From assembly GCA_002787235.1 (NCBI GenBank), contig PCWG01000028.1, positions 62,001 through 126,000 on the forward strand: a stretch of DNA of 64,000 nucleotides. The letters run 5' to 3'. Each line of letters starts with the position of its first letter. The first letter of the stretch is position 1. This stretch comes from Nitrospinae bacterium CG11_big_fil_rev_8_21_14_0_20_45_15 (lineage in GTDB: Bacteria > Nitrospinota > Nitrospinia > Nitrospinales > VA-1). The notes beneath the pieces were generated by a model. It made no database searches. It had not been told where the DNA came from and worked only from the letters and a program-made list of their open reading frames with translations. Positions 44,746 through 53,242 of the stretch are shown here, one piece after another. Position numbers and translations under genes: made by a program.

Positions 44746-45500
44746 TTAATAATTGTCTATCTGCAGGGGGTTAGACGTTACAACCGGAAGATCCCTCACA
44801 ATTATTTGATTTGTGATGTGCTGTCGACTGCATCTGACGCTGTAGCACCAGCGTCCGTGTAAACTGTCCCTATCTCTACCGCCACCTCCGACGGGACCAT
44901 TCAGGATGATCACGGGTGCCGTATTGTTAGGGATATTAGCGGCTTGCTGTAGTTCAGGAGAACATAAATGTGGGGCATTGAAATGTTTCAACCAGTTACA
45001 TGCAACTTGGCCAAAAGTCGATTGGAAGAGTTTCCATTCGGCATCTGTATAACAGTCATTCAGGGTCACGCTCGTGGAATCGGTGGGAATGGCAGGCGTT
45101 TTTGAATACTTATCCGTTTTCACGGTGACGCGGTCTTTCAACTGATCCAGGAGTTTTTCTAGAGAAGGCAAGTCTAGCGCATTCGGTGCTTCGTTACCCT
45201 GAAAAGCATCCAGTTCGCCCGCCAGAAATCGGAATAAATCCCCGGTTTTGATTTGAGGATCGGGATTACAGAGATAAGGCGGATTCAAGGTGCCATCGGG
45301 TAAGATTTCTACATTTAGAACAGGGGCGGGAGGATCAAAACAAAATGTGACAATCGGTGGAGTTCCTGCAGGTGTTTGCGCCCAGGAGTTGGAAACAAAG
45401 CCCAGCCCGCATATAAAGGAAACTCAGAAGCAAGAGGACCAGCGTTGCACGAAAATATGGCCTCAAGTCTGATGATTTATCCCAATTTCAAAAAAAACAT
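44746..45500 (-). pseudogene. Decayed inverted copy of the 45944-47473 exported-protein gene
   Basis: The frame from 45288 reads P-P-Y-L-C-N-P-D-P and LNDCYTDAEW, matching PYLCNPDPT and LTDCYTVSDL of the neighbouring gene. Upstream the similarity continues (GLGFVSNSWAQ against GLGFISNAWAQ) in the same frame until a TGA, and farther upstream (K-S-S-D-L-R against Y-S-S-G-L-R) in another frame, so at least one frameshift and small deletions break the signal peptide. The 3' end diverges after residue 150 into a scrambled tail. The copy is inverted with respect to the intact gene. Confidence 0.78.
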
Positions 45501-45943
45501 AAATACCCCCATTTAAATAAATAAGAAATAAATTTCTCTGATTGTGTGCTACTTTATGCTCAGACTTACGATATGATACCGCCAGAGCTTTAGCTTCTTG
45601 GCAAAATACCCATATATATAATATTGAAGAAACATAACAAAAAAGAAACGCTTAATAAAGCGCAAAAGGTGCACCTGTAATACGTTACGGTACTCGGCGT
45701 CTCTTCTTGCAAACTCATAAATAAACTATATAAAAGACGACGGATTCAAATACTTTGTCTGAGCTTAGTATTTGGCATAAAGTTAGAGGGCAAGTTCGTT
45801 CGACTGTGGTGGGCGGATCAAACATTCGGCCAAATAATTGACTGTGATATGAGTTGAAAAGGTGATAGACAAGCTGAAAAGTGTTTTATAAAAAGCACTT
45901 AACAGATCATCCATATCTTTAAAAAACTAAGGGTGTGAGCTTT
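45501..45943. other. AT-rich leader of the exported-protein operon
   Basis: About 440 bp between the pseudogene and the operon, both reading away from it. It contains a 22-bp imperfect palindrome and presumably the promoter; no other feature is clear. Confidence 0.45.
45879..45900 (+). promoter_or_regulatory. Imperfect palindrome (candidate operator)
   Basis: AAGTGTTTTATA then AAAAGCACTT: arms AAGTG/CACTT and TTTT/AAAA with one unpaired base. It lies 43 bp before the ATG at 45944. No factor is suggested. Confidence 0.3.
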
Positions 45944-47473
45944 ATGTCTTTATTTGAAAATGGTAATTACTCATCAGGCTTGAGGTTTTTATCTCGTTCA
46001 GCGTTGGTTCTTTCGCTGGTGTTTTCCCTCATTGCAGGGCTGGGTTTTATTTCCAACGCCTGGGCGCAATTACCTACAGGAGTGCCCAAGCCTCCGGAAT
46101 TAAAATTCCAAAATGTTCCCTCGCAAACCAAAAAGTTAGCGGGCGTGCAGTTAAATGCCGATGGCACGATAAACATGCCTTATCTCTGCAACCCCGATCC
46201 TACAGCTACAACCGGGGCTTTCTCTCGTGATATGCAGACATTGATAACCATTTTTCAGCAAAAGGCAATCACAACTAATGATGCACGCGGTCTGGCAGTC
46301 CTTTTACAGAACTTGATAATAGCAAAAAACAATAAACAGAAGAATATAAATCAAGGTTTTATAAAACCACCGGGTGCAAGAAGCCTGACTCTGACTGACT
46401 GTTATACTGTCAGTGATTTAGGAATATTTGACACTGCTTTTTCGCAAGTAGAAAGTTTGTGGGGCACTTATATTAAGAAACTAACCGCACTGACTGGCGT
46501 ACCGACCGCAACGAACCCAGTTGTTGCGCCACCGACCACGGCCCCAGCACCAACGACCGTTGCCAAAGCACCACCCGCTCCTGTCTGCGATACAACAAAA
46601 CCACCGATTCCTCGCCCCATTCGACCGGCTAATCTTCCAGCGGTTTGTCCAACGGTTAATCTTGGTACACCTCTTTCTGACAAAATAAGTGCCCAAAACT
46701 GTAATCTTGCTCTTCAAAAGTGGAATCGGGATTTGGCGGCTTGGGAGGCCCTTCCGTGTAAGTTTGCGGCCCCACCGCCTCCGCCACCGGTTGTCAAAGC
46801 ACCACCCGCTCCTGTCTGCGATACAACAGGACCACCGATTCCTCGCCCCATTCGACCGGCTAATCTTCCAGCGGTTTGCCGACCATCCACTGGTCCGGGT
46901 GCGAGTACGAATCCTTTAGCCCGTATTCAAGACTCATTCTGTAATCTTGGTCTTCAAAAGTGGAATCAGGATTTGGCGGCTTGGGAGGCTCTTCCGTGTA
47001 AGTTTTCGGCCCCACCACCGGTTGTCCAGGCACCGCCTCCACCACCGGTTGTCCAGGCACCGCCTCCACCACCTGTAGTAGTCCAGGCACCGCCACCGGT
47101 TGTCAAACCACCGCCAGGCCCTGGTCAGGTTCGCATCTGCGATCAAGCAAGTCCCACTTGTTGCTTCGATGTTGATGAAGCGGGTTTGGGTAAATTTATT
47201 CTTGGTCCAACGGCAAGAGCAACATGTGGAAATACCCTGGATGGGGCTTTCGAGAGATGCGCTATACAATTGATTGTAGATGACCAAAAAACGTCGAATC
47301 TTCCTCCGATATCATCTCCTCGACCGGCTCGACCTCTCTTCGTTCCAGCGAGTGGAATTTGCCCTACAGCAGCAGGGTTTAAACGCGGATTTTGTGTAAG
47401 CGCAAAGAAAACTTGGGATGACCAGTTGGCGGTTTGGCAAAAGGCCAATCCGTGTCATCCCAAAATACCGTAG
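45944..47473 (+). CDS. Exported proline- and cysteine-rich repeat protein
   Basis: A 509-residue exported protein; no known family recognised. A signal peptide ends near ISNAWA-Q (about residue 41). Residues 60-175 form a globular domain with NPDP and DCY motifs, shared with the inverted pseudogene. Then come two nearly equal modules of roughly 80 residues beginning PAPVCDTT and ending W-E-A-L-P-C-K-F, each with four cysteines, a proline-rich spacer (PPPPPVV repeats) and a third diverged module at the C-terminus (W-Q-K-A-N-P-C). Disulfide-linked surface modules are likely. First gene of a tight four-gene operon on element 1. ATG 45944 was preferred over an in-frame GTG three codons before. 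Confidence 0.75.
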   Translation: MSLFENGNYSSGLRFLSRSALVLSLVFSLIAGLGFISNAWAQLPTGVPKPPELKFQNVPSQTKKLAGVQLNADGTINMPYLCNPDPTATTGAFSRDMQTLITIFQQKAITTNDARGLAVLLQNLIIAKNNKQKNINQGFIKPPGARSLTLTDCYTVSDLGIFDTAFSQVESLWGTYIKKLTALTGVPTATNPVVAPPTTAPAPTTVAKAPPAPVCDTTKPPIPRPIRPANLPAVCPTVNLGTPLSDKISAQNCNLALQKWNRDLAAWEALPCKFAAPPPPPPVVKAPPAPVCDTTGPPIPRPIRPANLPAVCRPSTGPGASTNPLARIQDSFCNLGLQKWNQDLAAWEALPCKFSAPPPVVQAPPPPPVVQAPPPPPVVVQAPPPVVKPPPGPGQVRICDQASPTCCFDVDEAGLGKFILGPTARATCGNTLDGAFERCAIQLIVDDQKTSNLPPISSPRPARPLFVPASGICPTAAGFKRGFCVSAKKTWDDQLAVWQKANPCHPKIP

Positions 47474-47497
47474 TGCTGTGATGATAGAACCGGTGGA

Positions 47498-49969
47498 ATG
47501 ACAGAAAAATTAAAATCATTCAGGGGTGAACTGTTTTTTTACCGATTCTCGGTGATTGCAGTCCTGTTTTTTTCAGGGACCCTTTCATTATCTTTCGCCC
47601 AGATACCAACACCGCCGTCCATAGGCAGTGTTACGGGTCAGAGCCTGAGTTTTCCCGGTGGCATTCAGTTGGATTTGACGGATTTGGGGCAGACACCAAC
47701 CTCGTCGAACGCGCCGTTAAATAGTGTCCCTGGGGGGCAAGCACCGCCAGTGCCCACAAGCGGGACTACACCAGCGATTCCATCTACCAGCGCGCCCGCT
47801 CAACAGACGGGATTGGGACAAACAACAACCCCATCGAGCGCGCCTTTAAACAATCTACCTGGAGTGCAAGCACCGACACTGCCCACAAGCGGGACTACAC
47901 CGGCGATTCCATCTATCGGCGGGTTCTCCCAAGCCAATGGAGTGAAATCTCAGATCACCACAACTGTACAAAAGCAAACTCAAGTTGCTCCCAGCTTAAC
48001 TCCGCCGTCTGTAGGCAGTCTTACGGGTCAGAGTCTGAGTTTTCCCGGTGGCATACAGTTGGACTTGACGGAATTGGGACAGACACCAGCACCGTCGAGC
48101 GCGCCGTTAAACAATGTCCTCGGGGGAGGGCAAACACAGACACTGCCCACAAGTGGCGCAACGGTAGTGGTTCCATCTACCAGCCTGCTCGCTCAACAGG
48201 CCCAGGTTATACCCAGCCCAACACAGCAGACGCCACAGCCACAGTTGTCAGAATCGCAGATCAATCAGATTCTTGGACGTACGACACCGACGACACCAAC
48301 ACCAACAGGTGCCTCCCAAAGCAATGGAGTGCAATCTCAGATTGCCGCGCCTGTTCAACAACTGCAATCCAGTGTGCCTGCTCTACAGAAAAATCAAGTC
48401 CTTCCCAGTCCAACACTGCCAGTGCCCACAAGAGGAATTACTCCGGTGATTCCATCTACCAGCGGGTTCTCCCAAACCAATGGAGTACAATCTCAGATCA
48501 CCGCGCCCAGCTTAACACCGCCGTCCATAGGCAGTGTTACGGGTCAGGGTCTGAGTTTTCCCGGTGGCATACAGTTGGATTTGACAGAATTGGGGCAGAC
48601 GCCAAGCCCTTCGAGCGCGCCGTTAAATAATGCCCCTGGAGGGCAAGCATCGACAGTACCCACAGGTGGCGCGACGTCAGTGATTCCATCTACCAGTGCG
48701 CCTGCTCAACAGCCGACCCAAGTTACGTCCAGCCCAATACAGCCACCTGCGGGCGGAGTTACGGGTCAGAGCCTGACTTTACCGAGTGGAGTGCCCTCGG
48801 ATTTATCCAAACCGTCGGCTCCAAAGCAACTGTCGAACGCGCAGATCAATCCAACTCTCGGACAAAATACACCGACCGGAGGGGTTACGCCGACAGTGCC
48901 ATCTATCAGCGTGCCTGCTCTACAGCAAACTCAAGTCGCGCCCAGCTTAACACCGCCGTCCATAGGCAGTTTTACGGGTCAGAGCCTGAATTTCCCCGGT
49001 GGCATACAGTTGGACTTGACGGAATTGGGACAGACAACAACTCCGTCGAACGCGCCGTTAAATAATGTACTCGGGGGAGGGCAAACACAGACACTGCCCA
49101 AAAACGGCGCGACGGTAGTGATTCCATCTACCAGCCTGCTCGCTCAACAGCAGACTCAGGTTATCCCCAGCCCCACACAGCCGCCGCTGCCGCAGTTGTC
49201 GGAATCGAAGATCAATGAGATCCTTGGTCGTACCACACCGACAGCACCGACAGGTGGTGGGTCCTCCCAAACTAATGGAGTGCAATCTCCTGCGCCTGTT
49301 CAACAACTGCAACCCAGCGTCCCGGCCCAACAGCAGGCCCAAGTTGCGCCCAGTCCAACACAACCAACCGTTGGCGGAGTGACTGACCAAAAATTTCCAG
49401 GTGGCAGATCGTTGAAAGTGACACCGCCTGCCGAAGTACTTCCGCCACCTGTGGCAGAGCGAAAACTAAAACTTAAATCGCGCAAGGTAAAACTGTTGCG
49501 AGTCATCCCGCAGAGTTCAGGAACCGCCACCGCCAACCCATTTAACTTCACAGCTCTGGAATCCATAATTGGAAAGGCCTCAAAGTCAACTCCCCTGACC
49601 TTGGTGGGCACAACGTTTCCTGTGCAGGATAACGGTGCGAATACTCTTTTTCTTGCGATTGATCCGAACGGAAACGGTACAAATACTTTTCGCTGGGTTG
49701 TTTCCGCAGGTGCCGTTTCCGGTCAGGCTATGTCTGTTGCCGGGCTTGGCAACGACACCGGTAATATTTTTAATGCGGGGCAATTCACCCTCATTTCACC
49801 AACGACGGGAACTGTCATACAAGAAGGAAATAATACTGTCATCCTGAAGCGCAATGACGGTGTATTTTTTACGGTTACTTTCGACTTTGATGATGATGGG
49901 GTGGGCGAGTCGGACATCAGATCTTCAACGGGTACAAAATGCGGCGATAGCCAAACGAACTGCCCATGA
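47498..49969 (+). CDS. Exported 823-residue Pro/Thr/Gln-rich repeat protein
   Basis: No family recognised. A signal peptide ends near LSLSFA-Q (about residue 36). Residues 38-650 are low-complexity and repetitive: a module of V/F-TGQSLSFPGG-IQLDL recurs four times (DNA near 47650, 48040, 48560 and 48995), with about 120-180 residues between copies, and a second motif S-x-x-Q/K-I-N-x-I-L-G recurs three times. A globular C-terminal domain (about 690-823) has N-G-A-N-T-L-F-L-A-I-D and D-F-D-D-D-G-V-G-E-S, a possible calcium-binding Asp loop. It starts 24 bp after the first gene and overlaps the third by 4 bp. Confidence 0.75.
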   Translation: MTEKLKSFRGELFFYRFSVIAVLFFSGTLSLSFAQIPTPPSIGSVTGQSLSFPGGIQLDLTDLGQTPTSSNAPLNSVPGGQAPPVPTSGTTPAIPSTSAPAQQTGLGQTTTPSSAPLNNLPGVQAPTLPTSGTTPAIPSIGGFSQANGVKSQITTTVQKQTQVAPSLTPPSVGSLTGQSLSFPGGIQLDLTELGQTPAPSSAPLNNVLGGGQTQTLPTSGATVVVPSTSLLAQQAQVIPSPTQQTPQPQLSESQINQILGRTTPTTPTPTGASQSNGVQSQIAAPVQQLQSSVPALQKNQVLPSPTLPVPTRGITPVIPSTSGFSQTNGVQSQITAPSLTPPSIGSVTGQGLSFPGGIQLDLTELGQTPSPSSAPLNNAPGGQASTVPTGGATSVIPSTSAPAQQPTQVTSSPIQPPAGGVTGQSLTLPSGVPSDLSKPSAPKQLSNAQINPTLGQNTPTGGVTPTVPSISVPALQQTQVAPSLTPPSIGSFTGQSLNFPGGIQLDLTELGQTTTPSNAPLNNVLGGGQTQTLPKNGATVVIPSTSLLAQQQTQVIPSPTQPPLPQLSESKINEILGRTTPTAPTGGGSSQTNGVQSPAPVQQLQPSVPAQQQAQVAPSPTQPTVGGVTDQKFPGGRSLKVTPPAEVLPPPVAERKLKLKSRKVKLLRVIPQSSGTATANPFNFTALESIIGKASKSTPLTLVGTTFPVQDNGANTLFLAIDPNGNGTNTFRWVVSAGAVSGQAMSVAGLGNDTGNIFNAGQFTLISPTTGTVIQEGNNTVILKRNDGVFFTVTFDFDDDGVGESDIRSSTGTKCGDSQTNCP

Positions 49970-49977
49970 CGAATATG

Positions 49978-50469
49978 ATGAAAATAATACAAACAGGAAT
50001 TTTGTTAGCACTCTATTGCTGTGTTCTGGCGACGCCTGCTTCTGCGTTTGAGTTCCGCAGTTTTACAAGTATCAGCAAGCCGATGAAGGTCCCTGAAGGT
50101 GCCACGCGACCGGATAAACTGGAGCCACTGGATCCGCAGATCATAAAACAAGCGGTGTATGATCTGGCTAAGGCCTGGAACGGACAAGGGTTTTCGGAGT
50201 TGATCGACCCCGATTTTGCGAACGCGGAGCAGTTGCTACTGGTCATCACTAATGATGTGCCTCGGAACGCGCGGTTGGAAGTGCTGTCCGTGCAGAGTTT
50301 GAGCACTCTGGATCAATTTATCAAAAAGGTAGAGGATGGTGAGGACCGCACCAGCACGGTCACCGCGACAGTGCGTATGCAGATCGTCTTCAATGATCCG
50401 GTCAACGGATTTCAACGCCTTGAAGGAACCAATGAACTGCTATTCAGAATCGAAGAGGAATTCAGATGA
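49978..50469 (+). CDS. Small exported protein of the element-1 operon
   Basis: A 163-residue protein (167 from ATG 49966, which overlaps the previous stop by 4 bp). Signal peptide ends near ATPASA-F. The mature part is mixed helix and strand with no known motif or cysteine beyond the leader. Its position between the repeat protein and the beta-barrel, both with 4-bp overlaps, makes it a probable periplasmic partner of the barrel. Confidence 0.7.
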   Translation: MKIIQTGILLALYCCVLATPASAFEFRSFTSISKPMKVPEGATRPDKLEPLDPQIIKQAVYDLAKAWNGQGFSELIDPDFANAEQLLLVITNDVPRNARLEVLSVQSLSTLDQFIKKVEDGEDRTSTVTATVRMQIVFNDPVNGFQRLEGTNELLFRIEEEFR

Positions 50470-52691
50470 AAATCAATTCCTCTATGAAATTCTCAAAACT
50501 GAAAATTGGAGTCCTGGTATGCCTGTTGTGGTGTTTTCCAAAGACGGTGTTGGCCGAAGATAATATGCTGGTCGACGCTTACGAAAACACCTTGCCTGAA
50601 TGGTCGTTCTCTGGACAAAATACGTTAAAAATGGAGGAGTATGTAAGAAATGGAAAAAAAAGCGGGTCTCCTTACCCTTTTGTCGGTTTTCAGCTCTCCA
50701 ATGATTACAACCTGAATGCAAAGAGGAAAATTTCCCCGTACGAGGATGTTGAGATTCAAGCCTTCGGCGTGATCAATGACTCGGAGTACCGCAGTACTGA
50801 GAACGGTATGGTTCTGGAGCGCGGTAAAATTCAATGGCAGAAGGGCGACGCAAACATCCCCTTAAAGATGGAGGTTGGGGATTTCTTTGGTCAGCAAACA
50901 TCCCGGACCTTGCAACGATCCCTGAAGGGAATTCAGCTAGAGCTTCAGCCAGAATTTAATGTGGAGGGGCAAGAGCATTCGATACAGTTTTTCAGTGGGG
51001 TTTCCAAGGGGGCCTACAGGGATTTGGAAAAAAATGTTGAGTTGTTCAGTGGAGCTTCCTGGCTGATGCAGGACAAACAGTATGGCTCCTTTACGTTTAC
51101 TACAGTGCACAACTACAAGGAAAATACGCTGGCGCGTAATATTGAACGAAATCAGGTGGTCAGTTCCCTCGCCTGGGGTCGAAAATTCCAGTTGTACAAT
51201 TTGTTTCAATTCGAGGCTGAAGGAGAATTGGCTAAGTCCTTCAGTGATGCGGGAACCAATGGAACGGGGCGCGAGGATGACAAAGGGATTTTCGGACAAA
51301 TCAATGGGAAGATGATGAACCTGCCTTTGACTTACCGGATTCGATATGAATATTATGGCGATGATTTCCGCCCCGGGGGAGCAACGATCAGTTCGGACCA
51401 GGAAACCAAGGAAGCGCATTTAGGTTGGCGTTTCGATAATGGAATGCAGGTCCGTACCCGTTTGCAGAGATTCACCACAAACGTGGAATCATCAAACACA
51501 ACAGATACGGATGTCTGGGGTCTGAACGTCAACGGTCCCTTATGGGACAGAGGAGATTTGGGGGCAATTACCGGCCAGGTCGATTTTTTCACCCAGGGAG
51601 TAGAAACCCGGAGGGGCTTGTCGACCAACAATCAAACTCAAAACATTAACGCATCGTTGAATGTTCCTGTAGTCAGAGACGTCACCTTTCGTCCAGGAAT
51701 GGTTCTGACATTTGCCAAAAATCAGAACACGAATGTCTCCACAGCAAACAGGCAGTTTAGCAGTGCGGTGGATTACAGTTTTACAACGGCGGGACTCAAT
51801 GGCACCGTTTCGCCCAGTTTAACCTACCAGCGCAATGCAAGCGGAGCCGGGACCCTTGATGAAAATGTGAATCCTTCGCTGTCTCTGTTCTTGGCAAATC
51901 AAGTCCATAGTTTGCGTATGTCTTACAATGCACAAGTGCAAAACGCTTTCGGCTCAACGAGTGCTATTGATTCGACCACACAACAGTCTTCCCTTAATTA
52001 CGTATACACCTGGAAACAGCACCAATTTGGTCTGGAAGCCAACCAATTCAGCCGAGACCCACGACCGGGACTGGATTCGGATGCTTATCGAGTGGGCTTG
52101 TCCTGGACTTTTAATTTTGATCGGCTTGCTAAAGCGGCAGTTCAAACCACAGACATGGCCGTTGCACCAAGGGAGACTGGTTCAGGCCCCTTGCGTATGA
52201 TAGACTTGCCTCCGGGAGGCTCATTGAAGGAAGCTCAAGCAATCCTGCAGGCGAAAGGTTTCCGAAGCCCGGTAGAACGAGCCGGACTTTTTATCTATGA
52301 AGGACGATTCTTAAACAGCATTGAACGTCGGCAACGATTGGGCTTGCTCACTACAGGCAACCGGATCGATCAATCTGTTCTGGTTATCGACTTCCAAGCA
52401 GTGGGTGATGTAGACTCGGTTTCGCAGACCTTTGAACGCGTTCGCAAAATCATGAACCAACGTTATGGGTCTCCAAATTTCTTTATTGAAGAAGGAAATT
52501 TTTCAAACAATTTGTCAAATGACCTGACCTCAGGAAGTTTCAAGCGCATCGTTGAATGGACAACACCATACGGTCGATTGCGTTTCGGTATCCCTCGCAG
52601 AACAGACGGCCTCATACGGATTGAAATCCAGCATGCCAAAACCTTCCCGCCCGTGGCCAACTCCAACTGGTCTATAGAACAGCTAAGGTAA
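50466..52691 (+). CDS. Outer-membrane beta-barrel-like protein with periplasmic C-terminal domain
   Basis: A 741-residue protein with a signal peptide (CLLWCFPKTVLA-E, about residue 30). Residues 40-540 alternate short polar turns and amphipathic strands with aromatic residues at strand ends, as in large outer-membrane barrels. The G-D-F-F-G-Q...S-L-K-G-I-Q-L-E-L pattern near 140-160 resembles the G-D...R-G element of usher-type pores, which is a resemblance only. The last 190 residues are soluble-looking (P-P-G-G-S-L-K-E-A-Q-A-I-L-Q...). It starts by a 4-bp overlap and ends the operon. A role in export or anchoring of the first two proteins is inferred from operon position. Confidence 0.68.
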   Translation: MKINSSMKFSKLKIGVLVCLLWCFPKTVLAEDNMLVDAYENTLPEWSFSGQNTLKMEEYVRNGKKSGSPYPFVGFQLSNDYNLNAKRKISPYEDVEIQAFGVINDSEYRSTENGMVLERGKIQWQKGDANIPLKMEVGDFFGQQTSRTLQRSLKGIQLELQPEFNVEGQEHSIQFFSGVSKGAYRDLEKNVELFSGASWLMQDKQYGSFTFTTVHNYKENTLARNIERNQVVSSLAWGRKFQLYNLFQFEAEGELAKSFSDAGTNGTGREDDKGIFGQINGKMMNLPLTYRIRYEYYGDDFRPGGATISSDQETKEAHLGWRFDNGMQVRTRLQRFTTNVESSNTTDTDVWGLNVNGPLWDRGDLGAITGQVDFFTQGVETRRGLSTNNQTQNINASLNVPVVRDVTFRPGMVLTFAKNQNTNVSTANRQFSSAVDYSFTTAGLNGTVSPSLTYQRNASGAGTLDENVNPSLSLFLANQVHSLRMSYNAQVQNAFGSTSAIDSTTQQSSLNYVYTWKQHQFGLEANQFSRDPRPGLDSDAYRVGLSWTFNFDRLAKAAVQTTDMAVAPRETGSGPLRMIDLPPGGSLKEAQAILQAKGFRSPVERAGLFIYEGRFLNSIERRQRLGLLTTGNRIDQSVLVIDFQAVGDVDSVSQTFERVRKIMNQRYGSPNFFIEEGNFSNNLSNDLTSGSFKRIVEWTTPYGRLRFGIPRRTDGLIRIEIQHAKTFPPVANSNWSIEQLR

Positions 52692-53242
52692 AAATAGTAT
52701 AGCGATTGAAGCCGAATTTCATGGCGTTAAGGGTGGATTGAAAATGTACCAGCATGGCGGAGTAAAAGCACTCCAATCAGGATTTTAATCCATAATTTTT
52801 AAATGACACTTGCATCTCAAATTGAGCAATATTCCTCAATAATCAGCAAAAATAAATTTATCCAGATTGATTGAATTTGTTGTTGTAGATTGTTGTCGGG
52901 TGTTGGTAGGTGTTAAATAAGGTGGATTCTTAATCAGTAGGTCCTCGGTTCGCCCCCGAGACGATCCAGCAATAATTCAAGGAGTTACGAGAAATTGTAG
53001 CTCCTTTATTTTTTTAATGGTGGTCCATTTCATTTCCAAAACTCACAACAAACCGCAAAACCACCCCATAATTCGCAGTCTGTATTTAGCTTCAAGATAA
53101 TTTTGAACTCTTGTTGGACCATAATTGGACCAATATATTATAAATATATATATATAAGCATTTACCCACTGATTTAATATCAGGTGTTGACAGGTTTTGT
53201 CCTCTGTTGTATGCTCTAATTACGAATAGGAGAATAAAACTT
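52692..53242. other. Intergenic region with second att copy and integrase promoter
   Basis: Contains the att/flank repeat (52925-53120) and the AT-rich integrase leader. Positions 52692-52924 hold no supported gene. Confidence 0.7.
52925..53120 (+). repeat. att/flank direct repeat copy 2 (boundary of elements 1 and 2)
   Basis: Near-copy of 44281-44484: the tRNA-Lys 3' part with some changes (e.g. CGCCCCCGAG for CGATCCCGAG) and its terminator and flank. It lacks the 5' half of the tRNA, so it is not a functional tRNA gene. Confidence 0.88.

Larger units (their letters stand above)
44281..52924. mobile_element. Integrative element 1 at tRNA-Lys (integrase-less cargo)
   Basis: Bounded by the direct repeats at 44281 and 52925. 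It carries no integrase: the integrase-upstream flank survives after copy 1, but the gene itself is missing. Cargo is a decayed inverted gene and a four-gene operon for exported proteins. Confidence 0.7.

Noticed and set aside
44614-44862. 82-residue plus-strand open frame in the element-1 flank
   Set aside because: Overlaps the decayed exported-protein copy, lacks a ribosome site and has no homologue pattern.
47600-49400. CRISPR array
   Set aside because: Repeats are long, variable and in-frame coding within one exported protein; spacing is not regular.
52925-52971. Second tRNA-Lys gene
   Set aside because: Only the 3' part is present and base changes break pairing; it is an attachment-site duplicate.
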